64,000 nt of DNA from DASUGC01 sp035606665 (GCA_035606665.1 DATNEY010000019.1:68419-132418), one strand, 5' to 3'. Positions 35,496 to 43,790 are shown, counted from the stretch's first letter. The notes: a model not told the origin generated them from the sequence alone. Translations and numbers: made by a program.

Positions 35496-35577
35496 CAGGA
35501 TTCGGACGAAAAACAATATCGGCGGCGGAGGGCAACTATTGCCGCTCACCGGTGTCTCTTAGTTGCTCCATTGCCGA

Positions 35578-37578
35578 TCATCGTCTCGGCACCGCTGAAG
35601 CTCCCACCGGCTTGCCCGCCAAAACCTTGGCGAAGGCGTTCAGGTCCGGTGATGGACGCTCGATGCGATCGATCTGGATATAGCCACGCGGTCCGGTGGT
35701 CGGCTCGAGCTTCAGGCCCAGTTGTTCCTGGAGCGCAGTAAGGATCTCGGGCGCAGTTGGCGTGCCTTTGTTGTCAGCCGTCTCGCGCGCGTTGAAGAAC
35801 GCCGGGTTGTTGGCCAGTGCACTCGGCGCGAACTCCAGGTACACGTTGAACTTGTCCGTGATGCCCGTCTTGTCGATGACGTTGCGATCCGTGTAAGTCG
35901 CCAGCAACCGTGCAATTCCGTCCATGGTCTGACTGGTCATCGCCACCGCGTTGTTCGGTCCGACCATGCCTCCCATGACCCCAAAGCCGCAGATGCGTTT
36001 CTCGCCGCGCTTGGCGCGGAGGATTTGTTCGTCCATGCCCGGCGCACTGCCCTTGGCCGGATCCCATTTGATGCAGTCGCCCTCGGGCGGCAGAGGTTTC
36101 AACTTGAGGCCGCTCTTGGCCACCGTGAGCGCCCACATCGGGGTCTGCTCGACTTCCGTGTGGACCTTCAGCTTGAAGCGATCCTCGAGCAGCGCCCGCA
36201 GCATCGGTCCGAGCATGGTGTTGCGGTCGCCGCTCTGGGTACCGCGAGCCGGTTGTGAAGGATCCAGTCCTTCCGCCTTTGCTTCGATCGTGTACTTCTC
36301 GGTGTAGACCCAGGCCGGACCGCCACGGATCCGCCCCGGTTCTCCATTCGCCTGTCGAGCCATGTCGGCGAAGCTCCAGGCCTCCAACGGATCATCGTGA
36401 GACTTAGACTCGCGGTTGTTGATGTGCGCCATGCCGACGAGGTTGCTCACGATGAAACAGTTCAGGAAGGCGTGACCCGGCGAGAAGCTGCCGTTGCCGC
36501 CTCCGCCGCTTCGACCGGGCGGCCCGGATTGGGGCTCGCACTGCTTGATCGAGGCGACATCGAACTTCCGGATCTGCTTCGCGGGATCCAGTTGAGCGGA
36601 GCGAGGCGGCGCAGTCAGCATTCCGGCGGCGATTGGAGCCGAAAGTGGAGTGAGGGCGACGACGGCCAGCGCGACCGCGCGCGAAACGCCGAGGCGCCGG
36701 CCGGTGCGGCTGTCCAGGATCGCATCAAGCCGGCTCTTGAGATTGGCGCCGGTGACACCCGACACGCACGCCAGCGGAGACTCGACGTAGTTCTTGCAGA
36801 CGTTGACGATGCTCGCGGCGTAGACGTGCGGTTCGCCAAGTGTCGAGAGCACGTGCTCGTCGCAGGCGCGCTCGCGCTCATCGACGAGCCGTGCGCCAAT
36901 CCACCAGACGACCGGATGGAACCAGAACAGCGCTTCAACGGTCATGTGAAACGCTGCCGTCAGATTGTCGCGTCTCGTGATGTGGTGGAGCTCGTGCGCG
37001 AGAACCGCGTCCAGCTGCGCTGCGGTCAGCCGCTCGCGGATGCCGGCCGGCAGCAGCAGGACTGGACGAATGAGTCCGACGACGCCGGGCTCGAGCAGAC
37101 CTGGCGCCGACCGGACGTCGATCGCTCCAAGGTGTGTCTCGATGGCGACCGGCGCGCTGGCGCGGACAGCCGCTGCCACGACCCGCCATGCCCGCAACCG
37201 TGCCAGCACCACAACGGCGAATCCCACGATCCAGATGAAGGTTGCGAGCCGTGCGATCCATGTCATGGCGGACGTCGTGCCATCGGGCGCAGACTCTGAG
37301 TACTCAAATGCGCCGGCGAACGGTTGCGCGATCTGGTCCACCGCAATCGCGATCGCCGGCCCTGCTGTCTGTTGAACCTGAGACGTTGCCGCCGCCGGCA
37401 CGAAGTACGCACCCAGGCCGATCAGCAGGGAGAAGGGCACGAGGAACTTCACCGATGCCGTCACCCAGATCGCGTGCCGGATCGCGGCACGATTACGCCG
37501 CAGCACCACCGTCAGCGCGGCCGCCGCGCCCGCGAAGATCGTCGATTGCCACAGATGGTTCGTGAGATCGCCGATCAT
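35578..37578 (-). CDS. M56 (BlaR1-type) peptidase with one TIGR03435 domain, module 4
   Basis: The ATG overlapping the repressor stop (ATGA) is the start; the frame is open further upstream but only antiparallel to module logic, inside the repressor gene. The 666-residue protein has helices at ~8-26, 38-60 and 110-127, HELHH at 195-199, RERACDEHVL at 234-243 and WFHPVVWW. A helix at ~298-318 precedes one TIGR03435 domain (~337-650) with KFDVASIKQCEP, RGGPAWVYTEKYTIEA, LEDRFKLKVHTEVE and IQIDRIERPSPD. The C-terminus lacks the proline-rich tail seen in modules 2 and 3. Confidence 0.88.
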   Translation of the reverse strand: MIGDLTNHLWQSTIFAGAAAALTVVLRRNRAAIRHAIWVTASVKFLVPFSLLIGLGAYFVPAAATSQVQQTAGPAIAIAVDQIAQPFAGAFEYSESAPDGTTSAMTWIARLATFIWIVGFAVVVLARLRAWRVVAAAVRASAPVAIETHLGAIDVRSAPGLLEPGVVGLIRPVLLLPAGIRERLTAAQLDAVLAHELHHITRRDNLTAAFHMTVEALFWFHPVVWWIGARLVDERERACDEHVLSTLGEPHVYAASIVNVCKNYVESPLACVSGVTGANLKSRLDAILDSRTGRRLGVSRAVALAVVALTPLSAPIAAGMLTAPPRSAQLDPAKQIRKFDVASIKQCEPQSGPPGRSGGGGNGSFSPGHAFLNCFIVSNLVGMAHINNRESKSHDDPLEAWSFADMARQANGEPGRIRGGPAWVYTEKYTIEAKAEGLDPSQPARGTQSGDRNTMLGPMLRALLEDRFKLKVHTEVEQTPMWALTVAKSGLKLKPLPPEGDCIKWDPAKGSAPGMDEQILRAKRGEKRICGFGVMGGMVGPNNAVAMTSQTMDGIARLLATYTDRNVIDKTGITDKFNVYLEFAPSALANNPAFFNARETADNKGTPTAPEILTALQEQLGLKLEPTTGPRGYIQIDRIERPSPDLNAFAKVLAGKPVGASAVPRR

Positions 37579-37976
37579 TTCGACCTCCCCGTCCTGGCCG
37601 GCTTCTCCTGTCTTTCCCGATCGGCGATCGTTTTTTCGAGCTCCCGGATGTCTTCCCGCGTCAGCTTCCCGGCCTCCGCGAGTTGCGCCATCATCGGCAG
37701 CGCCCGTCCGCCGAAGAAGCTGAGGATCTCGTCGAGCAGGCGATGCCGCGTGACCTCCCTCGCCACCACCGGCTCGAAGATGTGCGCGTTGCTGATCTTG
37801 CGAACACGGCGCACGGCTTTCTTGGCTTCCATGCGATAGACGATGGTTTGAACCGTCGTGTACGCAGGGCGAGGCTCGGGAAACGCTTCCTGAATCTCGC
37901 GAATCGAGGCCTTGCCGCTCGTCCACAGGGCCTCGAGGATTTGAAGCTCGAGCTTGCTCAATCGTGGTTTGGGCAA
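37575..37976 (-). CDS. BlaI/MecI-type repressor, module 4
   Basis: The start is a TTG with GGAG eight bases upstream. The 133-residue protein has LSKLELQILEALWTSG, YTTVQTIVYRMEAKKAV and LSFFGGRALPMMAQLAEAG. It is the most divergent of the four repressors in the recognition-helix region, in line with its different operator. It is directly downstream of the lipid kinase gene, whose stop codon lies in its -35 box, and overlaps the M56 gene by 4 bp. Confidence 0.92.
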   Translation of the reverse strand: MPKPRLSKLELQILEALWTSGKASIREIQEAFPEPRPAYTTVQTIVYRMEAKKAVRRVRKISNAHIFEPVVAREVTRHRLLDEILSFFGGRALPMMAQLAEAGKLTREDIRELEKTIADRERQEKPARTGRSK

Positions 37977-38000
37977 CGGTCGTCTCCTACAGTGTGGTCT

Positions 38001-38030
38001 GATCTACTACACAGTAGTAGTACATGTCAA
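38001..38030 (-). promoter_or_regulatory. Promoter and operator of module 4
   Basis: TTGACA (38025-38030) is 18 bp from TAGATC (38001-38006). The dyad CTACTAC ACA GTAGTAG (38004-38020) overlaps the -10 box and spacer. A leader of about 18 bases with GGAG precedes the TTG start. Confidence 0.72.
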
Positions 38031-38929
38031 CGGAGCCCGGCAACCAGCAGGGCGCCATGGTCGAGGCGGACCGAAACCTCGCCGCTGGTTTCGAAGGGCT
38101 CACCGTCCACGTGGCAGACGAGCCGCGCGCCCGTGATCGAGGCCTCGCGCACTCGGCCTCGCCACACGCCTTCGGCCGGGCTCATCGGCCGCCAGCCCAG
38201 CCGCCGGGACCGCCACAGCTGGCGAAGGGGGCTGCCGCCCTTCACGATGACGGCATCAAGCCATCCGTCCGATGGGTCAGCCTCCGGAGCTATCGCCAGC
38301 CCGCTGCCGTACTCGCGCCCATTGGCGAACGCGATCACGAAGTGTGGACCGTTGAACTCCATCGGTCTTGCTGTTGGCTCGCCGCGGACGCTGATTCGAT
38401 AGCCCTCGCAGGCATAGGTCCAGACCGACCTCAGGCTTTCGGCGACGTAGCCGCGCGTGCCGCGAGTCTGCCGAAGGCTGAATCGCTCCGCGATCTCCGC
38501 GTCGAATCCGATGCCGGCGATGTTGAGGAAATGGCGGCCGGCCAGCCAGGCGGCGTCCATCGGCCGCGGTACAGCAGTAAGCGCGACACGCATCGCGGCC
38601 TCGTAGTCCCTCGGCAGTCCGAGACTCCTTGCGAGACCGTCGCCGGAGCCGCCGGGAACGATTCCAAACGCCACGCGCGACCCAAGAAGCGGACCCGCCG
38701 TCTCGTTCACCGTACCGTCGCCGCCCCAGGCCACCACTCGATCGACACCCGTGGCAAGAAAACCGGCCGCGAGCTCCGCCGCGTGACCCGCATGCGTCGT
38801 CACCTCGACTTCCGCGGTGACTCCCATCGACGCCGCCCAGCGCGCGGCGCACTCGACGCGCGTACCTGCGGCGGTACGGTGGCTCTTCGCGAGTCCGGAG
38901 CGCGGATTGATGATGATCGCTATGCGCAT
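38027..38929 (-). CDS. Diacylglycerol/lipid kinase family protein (DagK catalytic, YegS-like)
   Basis: This 300-residue cytoplasmic kinase has the nucleotide motif GGDGTVNE, the N-terminal IAIIINPRSG block, GIVPGGSGDGLARSLG and the second-domain motif NIAGIGFDAEIAERF. Members phosphorylate diacylglycerol or related lipids. The stop codon lies within the -35 box of the module 4 repressor promoter, so read-through from this gene could feed the module. Its own ATG is six bases from a dispersed 36-bp repeat. Confidence 0.87.
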   Translation of the reverse strand: MRIAIIINPRSGLAKSHRTAAGTRVECAARWAASMGVTAEVEVTTHAGHAAELAAGFLATGVDRVVAWGGDGTVNETAGPLLGSRVAFGIVPGGSGDGLARSLGLPRDYEAAMRVALTAVPRPMDAAWLAGRHFLNIAGIGFDAEIAERFSLRQTRGTRGYVAESLRSVWTYACEGYRISVRGEPTARPMEFNGPHFVIAFANGREYGSGLAIAPEADPSDGWLDAVIVKGGSPLRQLWRSRRLGWRPMSPAEGVWRGRVREASITGARLVCHVDGEPFETSGEVSVRLDHGALLVAGLR

Positions 38930-38935
38930 GGACGG

Positions 38936-38971
38936 TCTTTCTTGATCGGCGGGGCCCCCTGCACCCCGCCT
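38936..38971. repeat. 36-bp dispersed repeat, copy B
   Basis: This is the reverse-orientation partner of 19090-19125 (34 of 36 identical). It reads into the start of the lipid kinase gene in the same relative position as copy A to the dsbD-like gene. Confidence 0.85.
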
Positions 38972-39043
38972 AGCTCACTCCATTCCGCTCGCGCGTTCGA
39001 CGCTTGCTCCATTCCGTTCGCGCTCGTACTGCGAAATTTCCGG

Positions 39044-39062
39044 TGCTATAGTAAGCCTCGCA
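39044..39062 (+). promoter_or_regulatory. Extended -10 promoter of the GAF protein gene
   Basis: TGCTATAGT (39044-39052) is an extended -10 element (TGn plus TATAGT), 13 bases before the ATG. No good -35 box is visible, which fits the extended -10 type. Confidence 0.5.
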
Positions 39063-39065
39063 GTG

Positions 39066-40286
39066 ATGAGTACGCGCGGTATCGCTGTCCTCCTCGGATT
39101 CACCGTCGTCATCGCCGGGCTCACGCTCGTCCAGGACTTCAGCTTCGATAATTCCATCGCGAGAGAGCGGATGGCGGCGCTCAACGCGGATCGTGACCTC
39201 GACGTGATCGCGCGGTCGATCGCGGACGTCCGCGCGGCGCAGGCCGGCTACGTCGCCACGGGACAAGTACCGGCGACGTGGATGACGCGCGCGACCGAGG
39301 CGTTCGATCGGCTGACCAAGGCGATCGAAGCCAGGCAGGTGGCGGCGCCAACCGCACAGGCCAAGGCAAAGTACGAAGCCCTCGGCCAGACGGTGGCGAA
39401 TCTATCGACCATCGACGGCAAGGCCAGGGCGGCGATTGCCCAGGAAGATCGGCTGCACGCCGCCGACATGATCTACATCGACGCGCAGCAGGCGGCGGAG
39501 CTGGCCGACACGGAACTCGCGGCCGCGCGGACGCTGGAAGCGCAGACCGCGACCGGACTCATCGGTCGCCTCGGCATGTACCGGCTGGGCATGAATGGCC
39601 TCGCACTCGCGCTCATTGCGGTCATCGCGATCTCTTTCGGCCGCACGTTGTCGGCCCTCAAGAGGATGGCGCCCGCCAGCACGGCGCAGATGCTCAAGGA
39701 CCTGCCGCCCGCGGTAAAGAGCGCGGGCGCGGCGCCGACGCTCGGGTTGAGCTCCACCTCAACTCCCACGCCAGGTCAGGCCGTCACTGCAGGGCCTGCG
39801 TCGCCGATGGTGCGGCCGGTTTCTATCGCGGCTGCGGCTGAGCTCTGCGTCGATCTGGGACGGATCCTCGACGGTCGCGATATGCCGGCGCTGCTCGAGC
39901 GAGCGGCCAAGGTCCTCGACGCCAAGGGCATCATGATCTGGTCTGCTGACAGCGACGGCGCGCGGCTCCGGCCGGCGATGTGCTTCGGCTATCCCGACAA
40001 GATCATGGCGCGGCTTCGGCCGTTGCAGGTGGACGCGGACAACGTCACATCGCTGGCGTTCCGGACGATGCAGCCGCAAGCGTTGCCGGGGGCGACATCG
40101 GCGGATGCCGCCGCGATTGCGATTCCCCTGATCACATCGTCAGGCTGCGTCGGCGTCCTGGCCGCCGAAGTTAAGCAGAGCCGGCCGCATCCCGATATCG
40201 TCCCCATCGCGCGTATCGTGGCGGCCCAGTTCTCGACACTCATCACCCCGATGGACGGTGCCCAGCCGGCCGCTGCTCAGAGCTAG
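39066..40286 (+). CDS. Membrane sensor with periplasmic helical domain and cytoplasmic GAF domain
   Basis: The ~406-residue protein has a first helix (GIAVLLGFTVVIAGLTLV), a periplasmic helical region of about 150 residues (CHASE3/four-helix type), a second helix (GMNGLALALIAVIAISF), a Pro/Thr/Ala-rich linker and a GAF-like domain from residue ~255 (LERAAKVLDAKGIMIWSAD). No kinase, phosphatase or GGDEF output domain is present, so it must signal through a partner or is an accessory sensor. A GTG one codon upstream is an alternative start. An intrinsic terminator follows about 50 bp after the stop. Confidence 0.75.
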   Translation: MSTRGIAVLLGFTVVIAGLTLVQDFSFDNSIARERMAALNADRDLDVIARSIADVRAAQAGYVATGQVPATWMTRATEAFDRLTKAIEARQVAAPTAQAKAKYEALGQTVANLSTIDGKARAAIAQEDRLHAADMIYIDAQQAAELADTELAAARTLEAQTATGLIGRLGMYRLGMNGLALALIAVIAISFGRTLSALKRMAPASTAQMLKDLPPAVKSAGAAPTLGLSSTSTPTPGQAVTAGPASPMVRPVSIAAAAELCVDLGRILDGRDMPALLERAAKVLDAKGIMIWSADSDGARLRPAMCFGYPDKIMARLRPLQVDADNVTSLAFRTMQPQALPGATSADAAAIAIPLITSSGCVGVLAAEVKQSRPHPDIVPIARIVAAQFSTLITPMDGAQPAAAQS

Positions 40287-40336
40287 TTGTCCTCTGTCCA
40301 CTGCACTGTCCCAAGTACAGCGCGGACGATCTAGGG

Positions 40337-40375
40337 CTCGAAACGGCTGAATCCTTCAGATTTCGAGAGGTTTTT
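40337..40375 (+). terminator. Rho-independent terminator after the GAF gene
   Basis: CTCGAAA pairs with TTTCGAG and CTGAA with TTCAG around the loop TCC, with a small internal bulge, and AGGTTTTT follows. Confidence 0.75.
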
Positions 40376-40519
40376 CACGGTCGAGTACGGCACGCGTCTT
40401 GATATCTAGGGCGATCGAGTCGCTCGGCATCAACGGGATGCGCAACATTACAGGCAGGCGCTGGCATCGCCGCATCCCGTCCGCTCCAGGTCGATGACCG
40501 AGCGACTTGTTTACTCTGG

Positions 40520-40603
40520 GGGCTTCGCCCCCAGACCCCCTACACACTCGCTCGTTCGATTCGGCCCGCCTAAAACCCTCTTGGCCAAATCTCACTCCGC
40601 TCG
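40520..40603. repeat. 84-bp direct repeat, copy 1
   Basis: Identical over 84 bases to 40644-40727. It begins GGGCTTCGCCCCCAGA (itself a short hairpin) and ends ACTCCGCTCG. The 542-bp gap 40287-40828 contains no credible gene. Confidence 0.92.
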
Positions 40604-40643
40604 TGTGGCTCGCGGCCTGTCCGGCCGCTCGCTTCGGACTCGC

Positions 40644-40727
40644 GGGCTTCGCCCCCAGACCCCCTACACACTCGCTCGTTCGATTCGGCCCGCCTAAAAC
40701 CCTCTTGGCCAAATCTCACTCCGCTCG
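40644..40727. repeat. 84-bp direct repeat, copy 2
   Basis: Exact second copy, offset 124 bp from copy 1. The 40 bp between copies and the flanks are GCTCGC-rich and partly similar to each other. Confidence 0.92.
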
Positions 40728-40815
40728 CCCTGCCGGGGACACGGCGTTGCTCGCTTCGCTCGCTCGCCTCAATATCGGCATCGGCCGGGACTTCGCCGCC
40801 AGGAGCCCTACACGC

Positions 40816-40828
40816 TAAGATTCCGGCC
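40816..40828 (+). promoter_or_regulatory. Putative -10 box of a leaderless transcript
   Basis: TAAGAT (40816-40821) is seven bases before the ATG of the secreted unknown protein, with no ribosome-binding site between. Confidence 0.45.
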
Positions 40829-41923
40829 ATGATGAGACATCGCGGGCGGACCCTCACCAGGCTCGCGCTGATCTTGGTCTCCGCGTTACTGGCCGGATGG
40901 CCGCGGGCCGCCGCGCGCTCAGCGGACCTGCCGGCGAGACTGACAGACAAGGAATTCTGGGATCTGTCAGAGCAGATCTCGGAAGCCAACGGCGCGTTCC
41001 AGTCCGACAACTTCCTTTCTAACGAACGCGGCTATCAAGTCGTGATTCCCGAATTGGTCAGGACCGCAAAGCCGGGCCGTGTCTACCTTGGCGTCGGCCC
41101 AGAACAGAATTTCCCCTACATCCTCGCGCTGAAACCGCAACTCGCCATGATCTTCGACGTCCGTCGCGGCAACCTCCACGAGCAGTTGCTCTACAAAGCC
41201 CTGTTCGAGATGTCGTCGGATCGCGCGGATTTTCTGAGCCGCCTGTTTTCGCGCAAGCGGCCGGACGGCCTGACGACGAAGTCGAGCGTGAGTGAGCTGA
41301 TGGGGGCATATCAGACGGCGGCCCCAAGTGAGGCGCTGTACGCGGCGAATCTACAGGCCGTATCCGACTGGCTGACGAAGAAGCACGGGTTCGCCCTGCA
41401 TGGCGACGATCTTCCAGGCATTGACTACGTCTACAGGACGGCGTTCTTCGCGGGTGGTCCCAATCTGACGTATTCGATGGGCGGACGAGGGCGTGGGGGC
41501 CGCGGCGGCGGTGGCGGCACCTACGGCGAAATCCAGTCACTGACGGACGCAGAGGGTGTGAATCGCGGGTTTCTGGGCTCGGAAGAGAACTGGCTCGCGA
41601 TGAAGGACTTCGAGACGCGCAATCTGCTCGTGCCAGTTGTCGGCGACTTTGGCGGCCAGAAGGCGATTCGCGCCGCAGGCAAGTATCTCAAGGAGAAAGG
41701 CGTCGTCGTGTCGGCGTTCTACCTGTCGAACGTCGAGCAGTATCTCAATCGCTCGGGCACCGAAGACACGTTCCTGTGCAACGTCGCCCAACTGCCGCTC
41801 GACGAGTCCAGTACATTCATCTTCACAGGCGCAGGGCGCTACGGTGGCGGCGGCGGGGGTGGCGGTCTGAACACAACGTTCCTGCGCCCGATGTTGCCGG
41901 ACACGACAGGCTGCGCGAGATAA
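40829..41923 (+). CDS. Secreted protein of unknown function (LIC_10091-like), glycine-rich loops
   Basis: The 364-residue protein has a signal peptide (LTRLALILVSALLAGWPRAAA). It contains a recognisable conserved block (GRVYLGVGPEQNFPYILA, then LAMIFDVRRGNLHEQLLYKA) that I associate with the LIC_10091 family of uncharacterised exported proteins; its GVGPEQNF strand looks like a Rossmann/methyltransferase-like start. Two glycine runs (GGRGRGGRGGGGG at mid-protein, YGGGGGGGG near the end) are unusual insertions. No enzymatic motif is certain, so I assign no function. It converges with the GAF-SpoIIE phosphatase gene 6 bp away. Confidence 0.7.
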   Translation: MMRHRGRTLTRLALILVSALLAGWPRAAARSADLPARLTDKEFWDLSEQISEANGAFQSDNFLSNERGYQVVIPELVRTAKPGRVYLGVGPEQNFPYILALKPQLAMIFDVRRGNLHEQLLYKALFEMSSDRADFLSRLFSRKRPDGLTTKSSVSELMGAYQTAAPSEALYAANLQAVSDWLTKKHGFALHGDDLPGIDYVYRTAFFAGGPNLTYSMGGRGRGGRGGGGGTYGEIQSLTDAEGVNRGFLGSEENWLAMKDFETRNLLVPVVGDFGGQKAIRAAGKYLKEKGVVVSAFYLSNVEQYLNRSGTEDTFLCNVAQLPLDESSTFIFTGAGRYGGGGGGGGLNTTFLRPMLPDTTGCAR

Positions 41924-41929
41924 AAAGAC

Positions 41930-43735
41930 CTACTCGGTCTTTGGCACGGGCAGCTCCGCGATCTTCACCACCACAACCGTCATGTCGTCGTTGGGTGCGA
42001 ATCCTGCCCGGTGTTCGGACACCGCGCTCACAATGCGCTGAACGATTTGTGCAGCAGGCAGCTCGCGGTTGTCGAACACGACCTGAAGCAGGCGCGGCGG
42101 AGTGAATTCCTGATGGCGATCGTTCATCGCCTCTGAGACGCCATCCGAGCAGAAGACGAAGAGATCGCCGGGGTGGAGCGGGTACGAGACCTCGTCATAC
42201 TCGGAGCCGACGAACGAGCCGAGCGGCACGCCCGGCAGCTCGACAAACGACGCATCGCCGTTGCTTACGCGCACCGGGTACGGCAGGCCTGAATTCGACA
42301 GTGTCACGCTTCGGCGCTTCATGTCGAAAATCGCGTAGCAGAGCGTGCAGTAGTACTCCTCGAGCTGGCGCTCGTGGAGGATGGTGTTGATCGACATCAG
42401 CACCTTGGCCGGCGTCGACCGTTCCGGCATGAAACGACGGCGGAACGTGCGGCCCCGCACGAGCTCGCCCGCGAACACGCTGTAGAGCGCGGCGGGCACA
42501 CCCTTTCCCGAGACGTCACCGAGCGCGACAATCAGTGTGTTCGAGTCGGGCATCAGGAAATCGTGGAAGTCGCCGCCGAGCTCGCGCGCCGGCGCGAAGT
42601 GAGCGGATACGTCGACACCCTTCAGCCGCTTCGGCAGCTGCGTGGGCAGCAGCGCCATCTGGACGCGCCTGGCGAACTGCAGCTCCTTCTCGAGCCGCGC
42701 TTCGTTGTGCGAGACCTCTTCGTAGAGCCGCGCGTTCTCGATCGCGACCGCCGCCTGGCCCGCGAGCAGCGTCAGGATCTCGATGTCCCGCTTCGCGAAT
42801 GCATCGAGCTCCGGGCTCTCGAGATCGAAGACCCCGACGCAGCGATCCTTGAGCAGCAGTGGAATCGCCAGCTCCGATCGAACGTCGTCAACGATCTTGA
42901 TGTAGCGCGGATCTTTCGAGACATCCGGGACGAGCACGGCCTCGCGATGAAGCGCTGCGTAACCGACGAGGCCCTCTCCGAGCGGCACTCTCGGCACGAC
43001 CACCTTCTCGCCGTACTGGAGCGCCACCTTCATCTCCAGCTCGTTGGTGGCGTCGTTCAGGAGCAGGATGCCGAACGTGCGGTAGTCGATGACGCGCTTG
43101 GCGAGCTGCGCGATGCGTGCCAGCAGCTGATCGAGATCCAGCACTGCCGCGACCTCGCGGCCGATTTCCGCCAGCAGTTCAAACGCCTCGGCATCCAGCC
43201 GCTGCTGCTCGAACAGGCGCGCGTTCACCAGAGCAGTCGACACGTGAGTCGCGAATTGGCGAAGGATGTTTGCGTCGCGCTCCGAATAGTTGTCCCGCAC
43301 GCGGCTCAGAACGTTCACGGCGCCGATGGGCTTTTTCTTGTGGATCAGCGGGACGGCCACGGTGGATGCCATCCCTGCCACAACCTCGACATACGTCGGG
43401 TCCGTGCGGACGTCACCCACGACAGCCGATTGCTGGGACGTGACGACGCGGCCAACCAGCCCCTCGGAGAGGCTGAACTTGATGCCGCTCGTGTCGGGAT
43501 ACCCGACGGCGTACGCAATACGCAGTTCGCCGCGCTTCTCGTCGAGCAGATATACCGCGAATGCGTCGAACTGTATGAGCCGGCCCATGAGCTCGGGAAT
43601 GCGCTGCAGCAGCTCGTCGAGATCGATCACTGCCGCGACCTGACGGCCGAGATCGAACAGCGTCAGCAGAATGTCGCGCTCGCTCAGACCCGAGACGGGC
43701 GATGTGGTCAGCGGCGGCGAAGGCGTATGACTCAT
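41930..43735 (-). CDS. GAF-GAF-SpoIIE serine phosphatase
   Basis: I start at the ATG giving MSHTPSPPLTTSP; the upstream open frame looks non-coding. Residues ~30-190 and ~200-350 are two GAF domains (FDAFAVYLLDEKRGELRIAY; YRTFGILLLNDATNELEMKV). A coiled segment (EVSHNEARLEKELQFARRVQ) links them to a PPM/SpoIIE domain with GGDFHDF, ALGDVSGKG and FCSDGVSEAMNDR. Such proteins sense small ligands and dephosphorylate anti-anti-sigma factors. It is the second RsbU-like phosphatase in the window. It shares a bidirectional promoter region with fabZ. Confidence 0.9.
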   Translation of the reverse strand: MSHTPSPPLTTSPVSGLSERDILLTLFDLGRQVAAVIDLDELLQRIPELMGRLIQFDAFAVYLLDEKRGELRIAYAVGYPDTSGIKFSLSEGLVGRVVTSQQSAVVGDVRTDPTYVEVVAGMASTVAVPLIHKKKPIGAVNVLSRVRDNYSERDANILRQFATHVSTALVNARLFEQQRLDAEAFELLAEIGREVAAVLDLDQLLARIAQLAKRVIDYRTFGILLLNDATNELEMKVALQYGEKVVVPRVPLGEGLVGYAALHREAVLVPDVSKDPRYIKIVDDVRSELAIPLLLKDRCVGVFDLESPELDAFAKRDIEILTLLAGQAAVAIENARLYEEVSHNEARLEKELQFARRVQMALLPTQLPKRLKGVDVSAHFAPARELGGDFHDFLMPDSNTLIVALGDVSGKGVPAALYSVFAGELVRGRTFRRRFMPERSTPAKVLMSINTILHERQLEEYYCTLCYAIFDMKRRSVTLSNSGLPYPVRVSNGDASFVELPGVPLGSFVGSEYDEVSYPLHPGDLFVFCSDGVSEAMNDRHQEFTPPRLLQVVFDNRELPAAQIVQRIVSAVSEHRAGFAPNDDMTVVVVKIAELPVPKTE

Positions 43736-43737
43736 GC

Positions 43738-43752
43738 AGGCGGGCCCCGCCT
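43738..43752 (-). promoter_or_regulatory. GC palindrome just upstream of the phosphatase start codon
   Basis: AGGCGGG and CCCGCCT flank one base, and the palindrome ends two bases from the ATG. As RNA it would fold over the place where a Shine-Dalgarno should be, so it may limit translation. Confidence 0.4.
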
Positions 43753-43790
43753 TCGCCAACGCTACGGCGGGCAGGCTAGGTAATGCGGGA

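Noticed and set aside
37579..37926. A 116-residue N-terminal extension of the module 4 M56 protein
   Set aside because: It lies inside the repressor gene in another frame and has no membrane helix. The ATG at 37578 overlaps the repressor stop as in the other modules.
40520..40727. CRISPR-like array
   Set aside because: Only two copies of 84 bp with a single 40-bp interval and no cas genes.
42374..43783. A 469-codon plus-strand frame opposite the GAF-SpoIIE phosphatase
   Set aside because: Shadow of a real gene; composition is Arg/Glu/Gln/His-rich with no motif.
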